From Fervidicola ferrireducens (GTDB taxonomy: Bacteria > Bacillota > Thermosediminibacteria > Thermosediminibacterales > Thermosediminibacteraceae), in contig NZ_LOED01000006.1 of NCBI RefSeq assembly GCF_001562425.1, positions 1 to 64,000 of the forward strand: DNA of 64,000 nucleotides, read 5' to 3'. Numbering within the stretch: position 1 is the stretch's first letter; each line of letters opens with the position of its first letter. This document shows positions 27,344-38,358 of the stretch, one piece after another. The notes under the pieces were generated by a model that saw only the letters and a list, made by a program, of their open reading frames with translations, was not told the origin of the DNA and made no database searches. Position numbers and translations under genes: made by a program.

Positions 27344-27352
27344 TGTTATAAT
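27344..27352 (+). promoter_or_regulatory. Extended -10 promoter of the V-ATPase operon
   Basis: TGT-TATAAT (27344-27352). No standard -35 at 17 nt; the Rex-like palindrome occupies that place. Confidence 0.6.
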
Positions 27353-27444
27353 TGAGTTTAAAAAGAAGATAGTGTAAGAAATCGGTCGTAAGTTTCCAAT
27401 CATCTGGTTTGAATTTTTTTTGGCTATATTGTATAATTACCTCT

Positions 27445-27663
27445 ATGAAAGATATAAGATTAGTTCAATATATTGCACTTTTGACTCAAATCGGGTTGAA
27501 TATGGCGCTGCCTATCCTGGGCGGTGTGTATTTCGGAGCCTATCTGGACGCGAGGCTTTCGTCGGGCAGCCTTTTTTTGATTCTAGGAGTGTTTTTGGGA
27601 GCTCTTTCAGGAGCATTGAGCGTATATAAGCTTTTATCATTAGAATTCAAAAAAAAGAAATAA
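27445..27663 (+). CDS. AtpZ/AtpI-like small membrane protein
   Basis: 72 residues from ATG 27445: two membrane helices (about 8-30 and 38-62) with GGVYFGAYLD between and a Lys-rich end. This is the pattern of AtpZ-type proteins, which normally head F-type ATPase operons and help Mg2+/Ca2+ handling or rotor assembly. Here it leads the V/A-type operon, 27 nt before ntpF, while the F-type operon at 47.7 kb has its own AtpI-like gene. No strong ribosome site is visible at the ATG, so the start is not firm. Confidence 0.7.
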   Translation: MKDIRLVQYIALLTQIGLNMALPILGGVYFGAYLDARLSSGSLFLILGVFLGALSGALSVYKLLSLEFKKKK

Positions 27664-27690
27664 TTTATATCAGCGGGAGGTGATTTCAGC

Positions 27691-28014
27691 TTGAGAGAGA
27701 TACTGGACGATATAAGGATGACCGAAAGCAGAGCCAAAGCCCTGGTGGAAGAAGCCGAAAAGGAAGCAAAGTCCATTGTAGCCAGGGCCAATCGCGAAGC
27801 GGAAGAATTGATTTCTAGTGCCCGCAAAAAAAGCGAAGAAATCTTCAATGACATTGTAGAAAATGCAAAAAAGGAAGCGGAAAGAGAAGCGCTGTCTTTA
27901 AAGGGAGAGTACGAGGAAAAAATAAAAAAGTTAGTTGAAAGATCAAAAGAGCGCATCCCACAAGCAGCTGACTTTATCGTAAAGAAGGTAGTGACTTCAT
28001 ATGGCGATAGTTAA
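27691..28014 (+). CDS. ntpF: V/A-type ATPase peripheral stalk subunit G/H
   Basis: 107 residues, almost entirely an Ala/Glu/Lys-rich coiled coil (about residues 8-90), as in NtpF/AhaH, which pairs with subunit E to form the peripheral stalk. TTG start with GGGAGGTGAT upstream. It overlaps subunit I by 14 nt. Confidence 0.85.
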   Translation: MREILDDIRMTESRAKALVEEAEKEAKSIVARANREAEELISSARKKSEEIFNDIVENAKKEAEREALSLKGEYEEKIKKLVERSKERIPQAADFIVKKVVTSYGDS

Positions 28015-29908
28015 GATGAAAAAGATGTACCTTTTGGGTTTAAAGAAGGATTTAGACCGCTTCCTCGATGCGCTACAGAGGCTGGGGGCGGTTGAAATAG
28101 CGGACATTGAAGAGGAAGAGGGAGGCAGTTCAAAAATAACTGCCGAGCTTTCAGACCTGGATACGAAACTTTCGAGATTGAAATTTGCCATAGAATTTTT
28201 AAGGCCTTACGCCAAGGAGCAAAACCCTCTTTTTTATGGAAGGCCAAAAGTTAGTTTGCGAAAACTGCGGGAAATTTCAAGCCGCGAGGGAGAAATTTTT
28301 GAAATAGTAGACGCCATTTACGGCTTTGAGCAGAGGTTTTCAAGGTTAAAAACGGAAGAAGGAAGGATAGGAAACCAGATAGAATTAATAAAACCTTGGG
28401 GAGCTCTCGATATTCCCGTAGAGGACCTTGGCACCACGGGAAGGGTTGATTTAAAAGCCATCTCTGTTCCGAAAAAGAATTTTAAAGCGCTCTTGGATAA
28501 GTTGAAAGAAACCGACTTGCCGCTGGAAGTAATTCCGGTTGGCGAAAGCCGGGAGGAAAACCTGGCCTTAGCCATTTATCATCGCTCGGCTAGGTCTGAG
28601 GTGCAGGAACTCTACAAGGAATTTTCGGTAAATACCGAAGAATTCAACGGATTTGCGGGAACGCCTGCGGAAATTGTTCGCAAGTTACAGGAAAGGTTGG
28701 AGGCTATCGAAGTCGAAAGGAAAAAAATAAAAGAGGAAATTGCTAAGCTGGCAGATAGGCTGATGGACCTCAAAGCATTTTACGATTACTGGCTGCTGGA
28801 ACGGCAAAAGAAAGAAAATCTGCAGAAGATGGCCGACACCGAAAAGATATTTGTAATGAAGGCGTATGTTCCCGAAAATTCGGTAGAATCGGTAAAAAAG
28901 GCGGTAAATTCTGTTACCGATGCAGTGCATCTGGCTTTTGAAGACCCTGCAGAAGACGACGATATACCGGTAGTCTTATCAAATCCGAGGCTGGTGCAGC
29001 CTTTTGAAATAGTGACGGAGCTTTACAGCCTTCCTGACCCAAGAGGAATCGACCCCAACGTGTACATGGCGCCGTTTTTCTTCGTATTTTTCGGTATGAT
29101 GGTCAGCGATGCGGCTTACGGATTGGTACTGTCGCTACTGTCGGCCCTTGCTTTGTGGAAGCTTAAATTGGCCGGGATGGGCAAAAAACTGGTGGAGCTT
29201 CTCTTTTTAGGTGGAATATCTACTTTCATCTGGGGGATGATTTTTGGTAGCTGGTTTGGTGATCTTATAAAGATAAAGCCCCTTTGGCTGAATCCTTTGG
29301 ATAATCCCATGGCGGTTCTGTATTTGAGTTTTGCTATGGGTCTTGTGCAAATATACACCGGAATAATTTTAAGCGCCTATAAAAACATAAGAAACGGAAA
29401 AGTTGCCGATGCGTTGATGGACCAGGGGTTGTGGCTGGTATTCCTGACCGGGCTCATAATGCTGGCTTTTCCAAGTATGGTAGGGATGGCGAAATATATT
29501 GCTCTCGCTGGAGCTGCAGGCCTTGTACTAACTCAAGGGAGAACGCAAAGGAGCCTAATTAAAAAATTTACGTCGGGCTTATTGAGCCTTTACAACGTGA
29601 CAAGTTACCTCAGCGATGTGCTTTCGTATTCGCGACTTTTGGCCCTGGGCTTGGCGACGGGTGTGATAGCCACCGTTATAAATACCATGGCGAAAATGCT
29701 CGGCGTAAATATCGTAGGGTATATAGCGATGATTGCAGTAATGGTAGGAGGTCATATATTCAATATAGCGGTAAATGCCCTTGGCGCTTACGTCCACAGC
29801 AGCCGTCTGCAGTACATTGAATTTTTCGGAAAGTTTTATGACGGTGGTGGAAGACCCTTTGACCCCTTGAGGATGAAGACCGAGTACCTTGATCTAGAGG
29901 ATTTCTGA
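28001..29908 (+). CDS. ntpI: V/A-type ATPase subunit I (a-subunit homologue)
   Basis: 635 residues: a cytosolic N-terminal half with coiled coils (to about 330) and a membrane half with seven to eight helices. FFVFFGMMVSDAAYGLVLS, FIWGMIFGSWFGDL, SYLSDVLSYSRLLALGLATGVIA and GGHIFNIAVNALGAYVHSSRLQYIEFFGKFYDGGGRPF are the family landmarks. The Arg in SYSRLLALGLA is the residue that gates ion transfer with the rotor carboxylate. It forms the ion half-channels beside the K ring. Confidence 0.95.
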   Translation: MAIVKMKKMYLLGLKKDLDRFLDALQRLGAVEIADIEEEEGGSSKITAELSDLDTKLSRLKFAIEFLRPYAKEQNPLFYGRPKVSLRKLREISSREGEIFEIVDAIYGFEQRFSRLKTEEGRIGNQIELIKPWGALDIPVEDLGTTGRVDLKAISVPKKNFKALLDKLKETDLPLEVIPVGESREENLALAIYHRSARSEVQELYKEFSVNTEEFNGFAGTPAEIVRKLQERLEAIEVERKKIKEEIAKLADRLMDLKAFYDYWLLERQKKENLQKMADTEKIFVMKAYVPENSVESVKKAVNSVTDAVHLAFEDPAEDDDIPVVLSNPRLVQPFEIVTELYSLPDPRGIDPNVYMAPFFFVFFGMMVSDAAYGLVLSLLSALALWKLKLAGMGKKLVELLFLGGISTFIWGMIFGSWFGDLIKIKPLWLNPLDNPMAVLYLSFAMGLVQIYTGIILSAYKNIRNGKVADALMDQGLWLVFLTGLIMLAFPSMVGMAKYIALAGAAGLVLTQGRTQRSLIKKFTSGLLSLYNVTSYLSDVLSYSRLLALGLATGVIATVINTMAKMLGVNIVGYIAMIAVMVGGHIFNIAVNALGAYVHSSRLQYIEFFGKFYDGGGRPFDPLRMKTEYLDLEDF

Positions 29909-29972
29909 TGACACCGATAAGCAAAAATTAAATTATATTTAACATTTTTCATAAAAATTAAAACAGTATTGA

Positions 29973-30470
<498 letters not shown>

Positions 30471-30483
30471 GGAGTGCTTAATA

Positions 30484-31086
30484 ATGCAGGGCATTGCAAA
30501 AATAAAGGAAAAGATAATGGAAGAAGCTTCTGAGGAAAAAAACCGGATAATTAAAGAGGCAGAAAGGGAAGCATCCGAAATCCTGAAGAAGGCCAGGGAA
30601 AAAGCACATGAAATTGAAATTGAGGCAAAAGCCAGAGCGCAAAAGATGGCTGCGGAAGAAAAAAGGAAGATCCTCTCCATGGCGGAACTGGAAGAAAAAA
30701 AGCGCTTTCTTGAAGCAAAGCAGGCTTTGATAGATGAGGCCTTCGCCCAAGCCGAAAAAAAGCTCTGCAGCCTAGATGTCCAGAGATATCTGGACCTCAT
30801 CCGGCGGATGCTTATCTTAACTTCGGTTGACGGCAATGAAGAAGTCATAATTTCGGAAAATGATAGGACAAAAATAACCCCGGAATTCCTCTCGGCGGTC
30901 AACGAAGCTTTGAAAAAACAAGGTAAAGCGGGCAACCTTCGCCTGTCTGAAGAAAAAAGGCCTATAAAAAGCGGATTTATATTAAAGTCGGAAACTCTAG
31001 AGATAAACTGCGCCTTCGATTACCTGCTCAAAGCCCAGCGGCAAGAGTTAGAAACCGAAGTGGCTCGACTACTTTTCGAGGAGTGA
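30484..31086 (+). CDS. ntpE: V/A-type ATPase subunit E
   Basis: 200 residues. Coiled-coil N-terminal half rich in Glu, Lys and Ala (to about residue 95), then the globular C-terminal domain with a short [20 protein letters not shown] strand region typical of subunit E. It forms the peripheral stalk with the G/H subunit. RBS AAGGAGTG. Ends at the start of ntpC. Confidence 0.9.
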   Translation: MQGIAKIKEKIMEEASEEKNRIIKEAEREASEILKKAREKAHEIEIEAKARAQKMAAEEKRKILSMAELEEKKRFLEAKQALIDEAFAQAEKKLCSLDVQRYLDLIRRMLILTSVDGNEEVIISENDRTKITPEFLSAVNEALKKQGKAGNLRLSEEKRPIKSGFILKSETLEINCAFDYLLKAQRQELETEVARLLFEE

Positions 31087-32096
31087 TGCCGGTGCTGAGG
31101 GATGAGGAATTCCTCTATGCGTCGGGCAGGATAAAAGTCCTTGAAAACAGGCTGTTGAGCAGGAGCGTCATAGAAAGGGTACTTGAGGCGGAAAATACGG
31201 AGGCGGTGCTGAGGGTCCTGTCTGAGACCGATTACGCTCCGGAATTTGAAGAACTGGAGTCAGTATACGATTTCGAAAAAGCGCTCGAGAATAGTATGAG
31301 AAAAACCCTGAATACAGTAAAGGAATCGCTGAAAGACCACAGGATAGTGAGGTTTTTCACCTTAAAGTATGATTATCACAACCTCAAGGTCATAGCAAAG
31401 AGCAGGATTCTAGGCGTGGATGCTCCGGAGAACCTTTCAAATTTAGGTGATGTTCCCGTTGATGAACTTATAAAACTGGGCAAAGGCGAAGGAGATGCTG
31501 CCGTTCCGGAGACCATGAAGGCTGCTTTCGAAGGAGCAATGAGGTTATTTGAGGAAACCCGGGACCCCCAGCAGATAGACCTTTTTCTGGATAGGGCATT
31601 GTACGAAGAACTGGTTGAGCTCACGAAAAAAATCGGCCACGAATTTTTAAAAGATTACCTGGCTGCTTCGGTGGACTTAATCAATATTAAAACGATGGTA
31701 AGATTAAAATATATGGAATCCGATTTCAGGACTTTAGAAAAATCCCTGCTGCCCGGTGGGACCATCGAGCCGGCGTTTTTCGAAAAATATTTCCAAGAAC
31801 CGTTACAGTCACTAGTAGAGGCCCTTTCTTCCTCCAGGTACTCCGGAGTTGTCAAAGAGGGACTGGAAAATTGGATTTCCACGGGAAGTCCGGCCGCTTA
31901 CGAGAAACTGTCGGACGATTTCCTGCTGGGCATACTGAAGAAAGGGATTTATAAGCCCTTCGGGCTTGAAACGGTGGCGGGATATATCGGAGCAAAAGAG
32001 AACGAAATTAAAATCCTCCGGGTGTTGATGGTGGGGAAAATAAACGGCATTTCTGAAGACGTGATTCGAGAAAGGTTGAGGGATGTGTATGTATAA
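31086..32096 (+). CDS. ntpC: V/A-type ATPase subunit C
   Basis: 336 residues from ATG 31086, which overlaps the ntpE stop by one base; GTG 31083 and GTG 31092 are alternatives. Mostly helical, with FYASGRIKVLE-like start (FLYASGRIKVLENRLL), FTLKYDYHNLKVIAKSR and the C-terminal AKENEIKILRVLMVGKINGIS, all family features. Links the central stalk to the rotor ring. Confidence 0.92.
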   Translation: MPVLRDEEFLYASGRIKVLENRLLSRSVIERVLEAENTEAVLRVLSETDYAPEFEELESVYDFEKALENSMRKTLNTVKESLKDHRIVRFFTLKYDYHNLKVIAKSRILGVDAPENLSNLGDVPVDELIKLGKGEGDAAVPETMKAAFEGAMRLFEETRDPQQIDLFLDRALYEELVELTKKIGHEFLKDYLAASVDLINIKTMVRLKYMESDFRTLEKSLLPGGTIEPAFFEKYFQEPLQSLVEALSSSRYSGVVKEGLENWISTGSPAAYEKLSDDFLLGILKKGIYKPFGLETVAGYIGAKENEIKILRVLMVGKINGISEDVIRERLRDVYV

Positions 32097-32418
32097 GATT
32101 GGAGTAATTGCAGACCATGATACGGCTCTTTCTTTTAAATCTACAGGCATAGACACTTTCCCCACCGTCGATGAGTCGGAGGCCGCCGAAAAGCTGTTGA
32201 AGCTGGCACGGGAGAATTACGCCGTGATTTTCATTACCGAGTACTTGGCGGAAAAAATAATGGACAAAATCGACCTCTTCAGAAATAAAACCCTGCCCAT
32301 AATCACCCTGATTCCCAGCAACCGGGGTACTCTGGGAATCGGTATAACTGACGTGAAAAAATCTGTCGAGAAAGCTATTGGAGTGGATATCATTTTTGAA
32401 AGAGAGGGAAGGAAATGA
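32083..32418 (+). CDS. ntpG: V/A-type ATPase subunit F
   Basis: 111 residues, an alpha/beta fold beginning [21 protein letters not shown], with [16 protein letters not shown] and [17 protein letters not shown]. Central-stalk subunit that works with D. ATG 32083 or 32089; overlaps ntpC by 14 nt and ntpA by 4 nt. Confidence 0.92.
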   Translation: MCMYKIGVIADHDTALSFKSTGIDTFPTVDESEAAEKLLKLARENYAVIFITEYLAEKIMDKIDLFRNKTLPIITLIPSNRGTLGIGITDVKKSVEKAIGVDIIFEREGRK

Positions 32419-34187
32419 GCCAGGGAATAATAACAAAAGTTTCCGGTCCCCTCGTGGTAGCTACGGGTCTTCCCGAGGCCAAGATGTTCGACGTGGTAAA
32501 GGTAGGGACACAGGGCCTCATCGGTGAAGTTATAGAGATCCGGGGAGATAAAGTTTCGATTCAGGTTTACGAAGAAACTTCGGGATTGGGCCCCGGAGAC
32601 CCGGTGGTATCCACAGGAGAACCCCTCAGCGTCGAACTGGGGCCGGGAATGCTCGAAGGCATTTTCGATGGAATCCAAAGACCTCTTGACGTCATAGCGA
32701 AAAAAGTCGGCAGCTTTATAACCAGGGGTATCGACGTGCCGGCTTTAAATCGAGAGAAAAAATGGAAATTTACGCCCAGAGTAAAGCCCGGAGACAGGGT
32801 TGCCGGCGGTGATATAATCGGCACAGTCCAGGAGACGGTGATAGTGGAGCACCGAATAATGGTGCCCCCTGGGATTTCGGGAGTGATAGAAGACATCAGG
32901 GAAGGAGAATTTACGGTAACCGAGCCGGTAGCCGTACTGAGGACCGAATCCGGGCAGACGCTGGAGCTTACCATGATGCAAAAGTGGCCAGTAAGAAAAA
33001 CCAGGCCGTATAAAGAAAAGCTGCCGCCTGAAATTCCTATGTCGACAGGCCAGAGGGTTATCGATACGTTCTTCCCTGTGACAAAAGGTGGGACGGCCTG
33101 CATACCGGGACCCTTCGGCAGCGGAAAGACCGTGGTGCAGCACCAGCTGGCAAAGTGGGCCGACGCGGAAATTGTCGTCTACATCGGCTGTGGCGAGCGA
33201 GGCAACGAGATGACCGACGTTCTTTTGGAATTCCCGGAATTAAAGGATCCGAAGACCGGCGAGCCGCTCATGAAGCGCACGGTATTAATTGCAAATACGT
33301 CTAACATGCCGGTTGCGGCCCGAGAGGCTTCCATTTACACGGGAATAACCATTGCCGAATACTTCAGGGATATGGGGTACAGCGTGGCCTTGATGGCCGA
33401 TTCCACTTCCAGGTGGGCGGAAGCCCTGCGCGAAATGTCGGGCAGGCTTGAAGAAATGCCGGGCGAAGAGGGCTACCCTGCATACCTTTCAAGAAGGCTT
33501 GCGGAATTTTACGAGAGGGCAGGAAGGGTTATTTGCCTTGGCAGCGATAACCGCGAAGGAGCCCTAACGGTAGTAGGAGCCGTATCGCCCCCCGGCGGAG
33601 ACCTTTCGGAACCCGTTACCCAGGCGACGTTGCGCGTGGTAAAGGTGTTCTGGGCTTTAGATGCGCAGCTTGCTTATGCGCGCCACTTCCCCGCCATCAA
33701 CTGGCTGACGAGCTATTCGCTTTACTCCGATGTGGTGGAAGAATACATGAACAAAAATGTCAGCAGCGATTGGGGGGAACTCCGCTCCGAGGCCATGAGG
33801 CTCTTGCAGGAAGAAGACAACCTGCAGGAAATCGTGAGGCTAGTAGGTATAGATGCCCTTTCCACAGGAGACCGCCTGGTGCTGGAAGTGGCAAGATCCA
33901 TAAGGGAAGATTTCCTACACCAGAATGCTTTCCACGAGGTTGACACCTACTCTTCTATGAAAAAGCAATACAGGATGCTGAAATTAATACTGCTGTTTTA
34001 TCACGAAGCGCAAAAGGCGTTAGAAAAAGGTGCTTCTTTCCCGGATATAGAAAAGCATCCGGTGCGCGAGAGGATAGCCCGTGCCAAGTACATCGAAGAA
34101 TCTAATATGCACGTGTTCGATGAAATAGAAGACGAAATAAGGAAAGCTATGCAGGACCTCGCAGAAGGAGGTGCAGCCGATGCTTAA
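32415..34187 (+). CDS. ntpA: V/A-type ATPase catalytic subunit A
   Basis: 590 residues, the length expected for catalytic A with its bulge domain. Walker A is [13 protein letters not shown] near residue 233, the catalytic Glu lies in [13 protein letters not shown], Walker B is in [18 protein letters not shown], and a [22 protein letters not shown] segment follows. Hydrolyses or makes ATP at the A/B interfaces. Confidence 0.97.
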   Translation: MSQGIITKVSGPLVVATGLPEAKMFDVVKVGTQGLIGEVIEIRGDKVSIQVYEETSGLGPGDPVVSTGEPLSVELGPGMLEGIFDGIQRPLDVIAKKVGSFITRGIDVPALNREKKWKFTPRVKPGDRVAGGDIIGTVQETVIVEHRIMVPPGISGVIEDIREGEFTVTEPVAVLRTESGQTLELTMMQKWPVRKTRPYKEKLPPEIPMSTGQRVIDTFFPVTKGGTACIPGPFGSGKTVVQHQLAKWADAEIVVYIGCGERGNEMTDVLLEFPELKDPKTGEPLMKRTVLIANTSNMPVAAREASIYTGITIAEYFRDMGYSVALMADSTSRWAEALREMSGRLEEMPGEEGYPAYLSRRLAEFYERAGRVICLGSDNREGALTVVGAVSPPGGDLSEPVTQATLRVVKVFWALDAQLAYARHFPAINWLTSYSLYSDVVEEYMNKNVSSDWGELRSEAMRLLQEEDNLQEIVRLVGIDALSTGDRLVLEVARSIREDFLHQNAFHEVDTYSSMKKQYRMLKLILLFYHEAQKALEKGASFPDIEKHPVRERIARAKYIEESNMHVFDEIEDEIRKAMQDLAEGGAADA

Positions 34188-35562
34188 AGAGTATAAAACA
34201 GCCAAAGAAATCGTCGGACCGCTGATGCTGGTTGAGAACGTGGAAGGGGTAAAGTACAATGAGCTTGTTGAAATCGAAACCGGGAGCGGTGAAATTCGCC
34301 GGGGACAGGTGTTGGAGGTCAGCGGCGATAAGGCACTGGTTCAGCTTTTCGAGGGTTCTACTGGCCTTAATATACACGACTGCAAGGTCAGGTTTGTCGG
34401 AAAAAGCATAGAGCTCGGTGTTTCCATAGATATGCTGGGCAGGGTGTTCGACGGCTTCGGCCGCCCACGGGATAAAGGCCCAATGATAATACCGGAAAAG
34501 CGGCTGGATATAAACGGCAGCCCCATAAACCCGGCGGCCCGGGACTACCCTTCCGAATTCATACAAACGGGAATTTCGGCCATCGATGGGCTGAACACAC
34601 TGGTAAGGGGACAGAAACTTCCGATTTTCTCGGGTTCGGGTCTGCCCCACGCCCAGCTGGCGGCGCAGATAGCAAGACAGGCAAAAGTTATCGGAACCGA
34701 AAGCAAGTTCGCAGTAGTTTTCGCAGCGATGGGTATCACATTTGAGGAAGCCGACTACTTCATCTCGGATTTCAGGCGCACCGGAGCCATAGATAGGTCG
34801 GTTCTGTTCATTAATTTGGCCAACGACCCGGCTATCGAACGTATAGCCACACCGCGCATGGCCCTGACGTGTGCGGAATTCCTGGCGTACGAAAAAGATA
34901 TGCACGTGCTTGTAATCCTAACGGATATGACCAATTACTGCGAAGCCCTTAGGGAAGTTTCGGCTGCCAGAAAAGAAGTCCCCGGACGCAGGGGTTATCC
35001 GGGGTACCTTTACACGGACCTTTCCACCATATACGAAAGAGCAGGACGAATAAGGGGTAAGAAGGGGTCCATAACGCAGATACCGATTCTGACCATGCCG
35101 GAAGACGACAAGACTCACCCCATACCGGACCTTACAGGATATATAACCGAAGGCCAGATAATCTTGAGCCGCGAACTTCACAGAAAGGGCATATATCCTC
35201 CGATTGACGTGCTCCCGTCCTTGTCGCGACTCAAGGACAAAGGCATAGGCAAGGGTAAGACGAGAGAGGACCACGCTGATACCATGAACCAGCTCTTTGC
35301 TTCCTACGCCCGCGGCAAACAGGCCAAGGAGCTGGCTGTCATCCTGGGTGAGGCGGCCCTTTCCGATACGGATAAGCTCTATGCGAAATTCGCCGATGAG
35401 TTTGAGAAAAGGTATGTGGCCCAGCGGGAAGACGAGGACAGGAGCATTGAGGAAACCCTGACGATAGGATGGGAACTCTTGACCATACTTCCGAGAGCAG
35501 AACTCAAGAGGATAAGGGACGAATACATCGAAAAGTACCTTCCCAAAAAAGGAGAAGAATAG
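34180..35562 (+). CDS. ntpB: V/A-type ATPase subunit B
   Basis: 460 residues from ATG 34180, eight bases after GAAGGAGG; the upstream GTG 34171 overlaps that site. Non-catalytic nucleotide subunit, with the P-loop replaced by the degenerate [15 protein letters not shown], and with [39 protein letters not shown] typical of B. It overlaps ntpA by 8 nt. Confidence 0.97.
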   Translation: MLKEYKTAKEIVGPLMLVENVEGVKYNELVEIETGSGEIRRGQVLEVSGDKALVQLFEGSTGLNIHDCKVRFVGKSIELGVSIDMLGRVFDGFGRPRDKGPMIIPEKRLDINGSPINPAARDYPSEFIQTGISAIDGLNTLVRGQKLPIFSGSGLPHAQLAAQIARQAKVIGTESKFAVVFAAMGITFEEADYFISDFRRTGAIDRSVLFINLANDPAIERIATPRMALTCAEFLAYEKDMHVLVILTDMTNYCEALREVSAARKEVPGRRGYPGYLYTDLSTIYERAGRIRGKKGSITQIPILTMPEDDKTHPIPDLTGYITEGQIILSRELHRKGIYPPIDVLPSLSRLKDKGIGKGKTREDHADTMNQLFASYARGKQAKELAVILGEAALSDTDKLYAKFADEFEKRYVAQREDEDRSIEETLTIGWELLTILPRAELKRIRDEYIEKYLPKKGEE

Positions 35563-35564
35563 AC

Positions 35565-36191
35565 ATGGAAATAAGGGCTAATCCCAACCGGATGGAGCTT
35601 TCTCGATTGAAAAGAAGGCTTGTGACGGCAAAGCGGGGCCACAAGCTCTTAAAAGATAAACAGGACGAGCTCATAAAGAAATTCATAGATATGGTAAAGC
35701 AGAATAAAGCCCTGCGGGAGGAAGTAGAGCGCGAACTCGTAGCAGCCTTCCAAAGTTTTACGATGGCACGAAGCCAGATGCCCGCGAACGTAGTGGAAGA
35801 AAGCCTAATGATTCCAACAGCTAAAGTCAGCATAGATATAAAAAAGAGCAATATAATGAGCGTCAACGTGCCCCGCATAGAGATATCCATGGAAGAAGGG
35901 AAGAATTTGTACCCTTACGGGTTTGCGGGTACTTCCGCCGAAATGGACTCGGCCATCCGGACTTTGTCGGCCATGCTGCCGAAAATGTTGAAGCTGGCCG
36001 AATTCGAAAAGGCATGCCAGCTCATGGCCGATGAAATAGAAAAGACGAGGCGCAGGGTGAACGCCCTGGAGTACGTGCTTATTCCTCAGCTAGAAAACAC
36101 CATAAAATATATCACGATGAAACTGGACGAAAACGAGCGCTCCAGCCGCACAAGATTGATGAAGATAAAGGAAATGGTGATGCAGGAATAA
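35565..36191 (+). CDS. ntpD: V/A-type ATPase subunit D
   Basis: 208 residues from ATG 35565 with AAAGGAGAAG upstream; the frame open from 35469 is ntpB in another frame. Long antiparallel coiled coil (ELSRLKRRLVTAKRGHKLLKDKQDEL at the N-terminus, RRRVNALEYVLIPQLENTIKYI near the C-terminus). The central shaft that couples A3B3 to the ring. Last gene of the operon order H-I-K-E-C-F-A-B-D. Confidence 0.95.
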   Translation: MEIRANPNRMELSRLKRRLVTAKRGHKLLKDKQDELIKKFIDMVKQNKALREEVERELVAAFQSFTMARSQMPANVVEESLMIPTAKVSIDIKKSNIMSVNVPRIEISMEEGKNLYPYGFAGTSAEMDSAIRTLSAMLPKMLKLAEFEKACQLMADEIEKTRRRVNALEYVLIPQLENTIKYITMKLDENERSSRTRLMKIKEMVMQE

Positions 36192-36197
36192 TATATA

Positions 36198-36235
36198 AAG
36201 CAGGTTAGACGTAGCCGAACAGTCTAACCTGCTTT
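36198..36235 (+). terminator. Terminator of the V-ATPase operon
   Basis: AAGCAGGTTAGAC (36198-36210) pairs perfectly with GTCTAACCTGCTT (36222-36234), followed by TTT G. A 13-bp stem. Confidence 0.88.
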
Positions 36236-36271
36236 TTGCACCTTATATTAATTTGTAAAGAGGTGAAGGTT

Positions 36272-38236
36272 TTGGAAAACTACCTGGAGTTTATTAAAAA
36301 GGCCTGGAGAGATTTCGTAGAAAACGGAAATCTGAATCCATTCATAAAACCCATAATTGCAGAATCGTGGAAAAGATGCAAAAAATTTGGAGTAGACCCC
36401 ATGGGAGGAGTTGGAAAAGTATTAAGCAAAGATTTATTGGAGCTACGGATAAAGGAGAACGAGGAATTGATCTCTATAGCTCATCCGATAATGGAAAACA
36501 TATATAGTATGGTGGCTGGTTCGGGTTTCGTAATAATTCTTGTGGATAAAGATGGTTACCTGATAGATGTCATTGGAGACGAAGAAGTTATGGAAAGGGC
36601 CGTTGAATTAAACTTCGTAAAGGGTGCGCTGTGGACGGAAAAAGCAGTTGGGACAAATGCCATAGGAACTTCTTTATTTACGGATAAACCCGTGCAGGTT
36701 ATAGGTGCAGAACACTACTGTATAACGCATCATTCCTGGACATGCTCCGCAGCACCCATCCATGATGAGGAAGGCAATATAATAGGATGTCTCGATATGT
36801 CCGGGAGCTGTTATAAAGCTCATCCCCATACTCTGGGTATAGTTCTGGCAGGTGCTTATTCCATAGAAAAACAGCTGGCTTTAATGAGATCGCATAAACT
36901 CATAAACGCTACTTTTGATTCAATATCCGAAGGCATGATAATAACGGATGAAAATCTACAGGTGAAAAAGGCAAATGACATGGCTGCAAAAATTTTAGGG
37001 CTTACACTAGAGGAAATCTTGAAAGTAGATATTAAAGATTTACTGCGGGATGTGAATCTCGTAAATACTGTTTTGAAATCAGGGAATCCCTACTATGACA
37101 TAGATTGCAATTTTTATGTAAAGGATAAGAGAATAGCGTGCAGCGTGAATGCGGTTCCTGTGGTATCGAACAAAAAAAGCATAGGAATTGTCATAACTTT
37201 TCGAGAAGCAAAGTATATTCACAATGTTGTTAATAGAGTAGTGGGATATAAAGCAACTTACAGGTTTGAGGATATAATAACAAGGAATGAAGAGATGAAG
37301 AGGATTATAGAATCGGCCAAAAGGGCGGCACTGAGTGACTGTAATATCCTTATAGAAGGAGAGAGCGGGACGGGGAAGGAGTTGTTCGCCCAGGCCATTC
37401 ATAATTACAGCAGACGTGCCCAGGGACCGTTCGTTGCAGTGAATTGCGCTTCACTTCCAAGGGAACTGGTTGAGAGTGAACTCTTCGGGTATGAAAAGGG
37501 AGCCTTTACGGGTGCTTTGAAAGAAGGTCATCCTGGCAAGTTTGAATTGGCCGACGGCGGTACTATATTTCTCGATGAAATCGGAGAGCTGCCCCTGGAC
37601 CTGCAGTCCAAACTGTTGAGGGTTCTGGATAATAAGAGGATTACCAGAATTGGAGGGACCTATGAAAAAAGACTCAATGTGAGGATAATAGCAGCCACCA
37701 ACAGGAACCTGAGGGAAGAGGTGGAAAGGAAAAATTTTAGAGGAGATCTTTATTACAGGCTTAATGTTATAAACATAAAACTGCCGCGCCTGGTGGAAAG
37801 AAAAGAGGACATTGAATTGCTGGCCCACTATTTTATAGACAGGCTAAACCACAAAAATGTCGCTCATCCCAAGATTTTGAGCAAAGAGTATATAGAAAAA
37901 TTAAAAAATTATGACTGGCCCGGAAATGTAAGAGAGCTTCAGAACGCGATAGAAAGGTCGTATTATTTGTGTGAAGGTGATGTCATTACAGAAGAATATT
38001 TACCGGATAACATACTTCGCAATGCGAAAATGGGCAAGATGAATTTAGATTCGGTTCTTCCTTTTGAGACTCTGGAAAAGGAAAATGTAAAAAATGCTCT
38101 TTTAAATTGCAAAGGCAATGTGAACAGAGCAGCTGAACTTCTTAATATAAGCAGGGCCACGATGTATCGAAAGATTAGAAAATATAATATAGACTTGAAA
38201 TCCATAAAAATGAATCAAAATGAGATTTTTAATTAG
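36272..38236 (+). CDS. acoR: Sigma-54-dependent activator of acetoin catabolism (AcoR-like)
   Basis: 654 residues from TTG 36272, preceded by AAGAGGTGAAGG; the longer frame from 36236 has no site. Order: N-terminal GAF-like sensor (about 50-200), PAS domain (about 210-320), AAA+ domain with Walker A GESGTGKE (near 363), the sigma-54 contact loop GAFTGA (near 412), Walker [13 protein letters not shown], and a C-terminal Fis-type helix-turn-helix ([20 protein letters not shown]). It stands directly before the acetoin dehydrogenase genes, which have an exact sigma-54 promoter, so acetoin-responsive activation is very likely. Confidence 0.93.
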   Translation: MENYLEFIKKAWRDFVENGNLNPFIKPIIAESWKRCKKFGVDPMGGVGKVLSKDLLELRIKENEELISIAHPIMENIYSMVAGSGFVIILVDKDGYLIDVIGDEEVMERAVELNFVKGALWTEKAVGTNAIGTSLFTDKPVQVIGAEHYCITHHSWTCSAAPIHDEEGNIIGCLDMSGSCYKAHPHTLGIVLAGAYSIEKQLALMRSHKLINATFDSISEGMIITDENLQVKKANDMAAKILGLTLEEILKVDIKDLLRDVNLVNTVLKSGNPYYDIDCNFYVKDKRIACSVNAVPVVSNKKSIGIVITFREAKYIHNVVNRVVGYKATYRFEDIITRNEEMKRIIESAKRAALSDCNILIEGESGTGKELFAQAIHNYSRRAQGPFVAVNCASLPRELVESELFGYEKGAFTGALKEGHPGKFELADGGTIFLDEIGELPLDLQSKLLRVLDNKRITRIGGTYEKRLNVRIIAATNRNLREEVERKNFRGDLYYRLNVINIKLPRLVERKEDIELLAHYFIDRLNHKNVAHPKILSKEYIEKLKNYDWPGNVRELQNAIERSYYLCEGDVITEEYLPDNILRNAKMGKMNLDSVLPFETLEKENVKNALLNCKGNVNRAAELLNISRATMYRKIRKYNIDLKSIKMNQNEIFN

Positions 38237-38283
38237 GTTTATATAGTTTGAAAATCTGTATTATATCAATAATGAGAAATCGC

Positions 38284-38303
38284 GTTGTATCACAACTGAG
38301 ACA
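38284..38303. promoter_or_regulatory. Candidate AcoR upstream activating sequence
   Basis: Overlapping dyads: GTTGT-ATC-ACAAC (38284-38296) and TGTATC-N6-GAGACA (38286-38303). About 55 bases before the -24 element, within reach of an enhancer-binding protein, but the site itself is inferred. Confidence 0.4.
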
Positions 38304-38311
38304 CGTGGACC

Positions 38312-38340
38312 TAAAGCCCGCGGAAATGCGGGCTTTTTTG
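38312..38340 (+). terminator. Terminator of acoR
   Basis: AAAGCCCGC and GCGGGCTTT pair around GGAAAT, followed by TTTTTT. It lies between the candidate UAS and the sigma-54 promoter. Confidence 0.85.
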
Positions 38341-38342
38341 TT

Positions 38343-38358
38343 TGGCACGAACTTTGCA
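38343..38358 (+). promoter_or_regulatory. Sigma-54 promoter of the acetoin dehydrogenase operon
   Basis: TGGCACGAACTTTGCA fits the -24/-12 consensus TGGCACRNNNNTTGCW at every defined position. Predicted start near 38369. No sigma-A promoter is seen between it and the first gene. Confidence 0.92.

Noticed and set aside
32567-33143. Minus-strand open frames within ntpA (and similar ones within other genes)
   Set aside because: Antisense shadows of well-identified genes, with no start signals; due to codon bias.
35469-35564. Extended start of ntpD
   Set aside because: Lies wholly within ntpB in another frame; ATG 35565 has a ribosome site and the family N-terminus.
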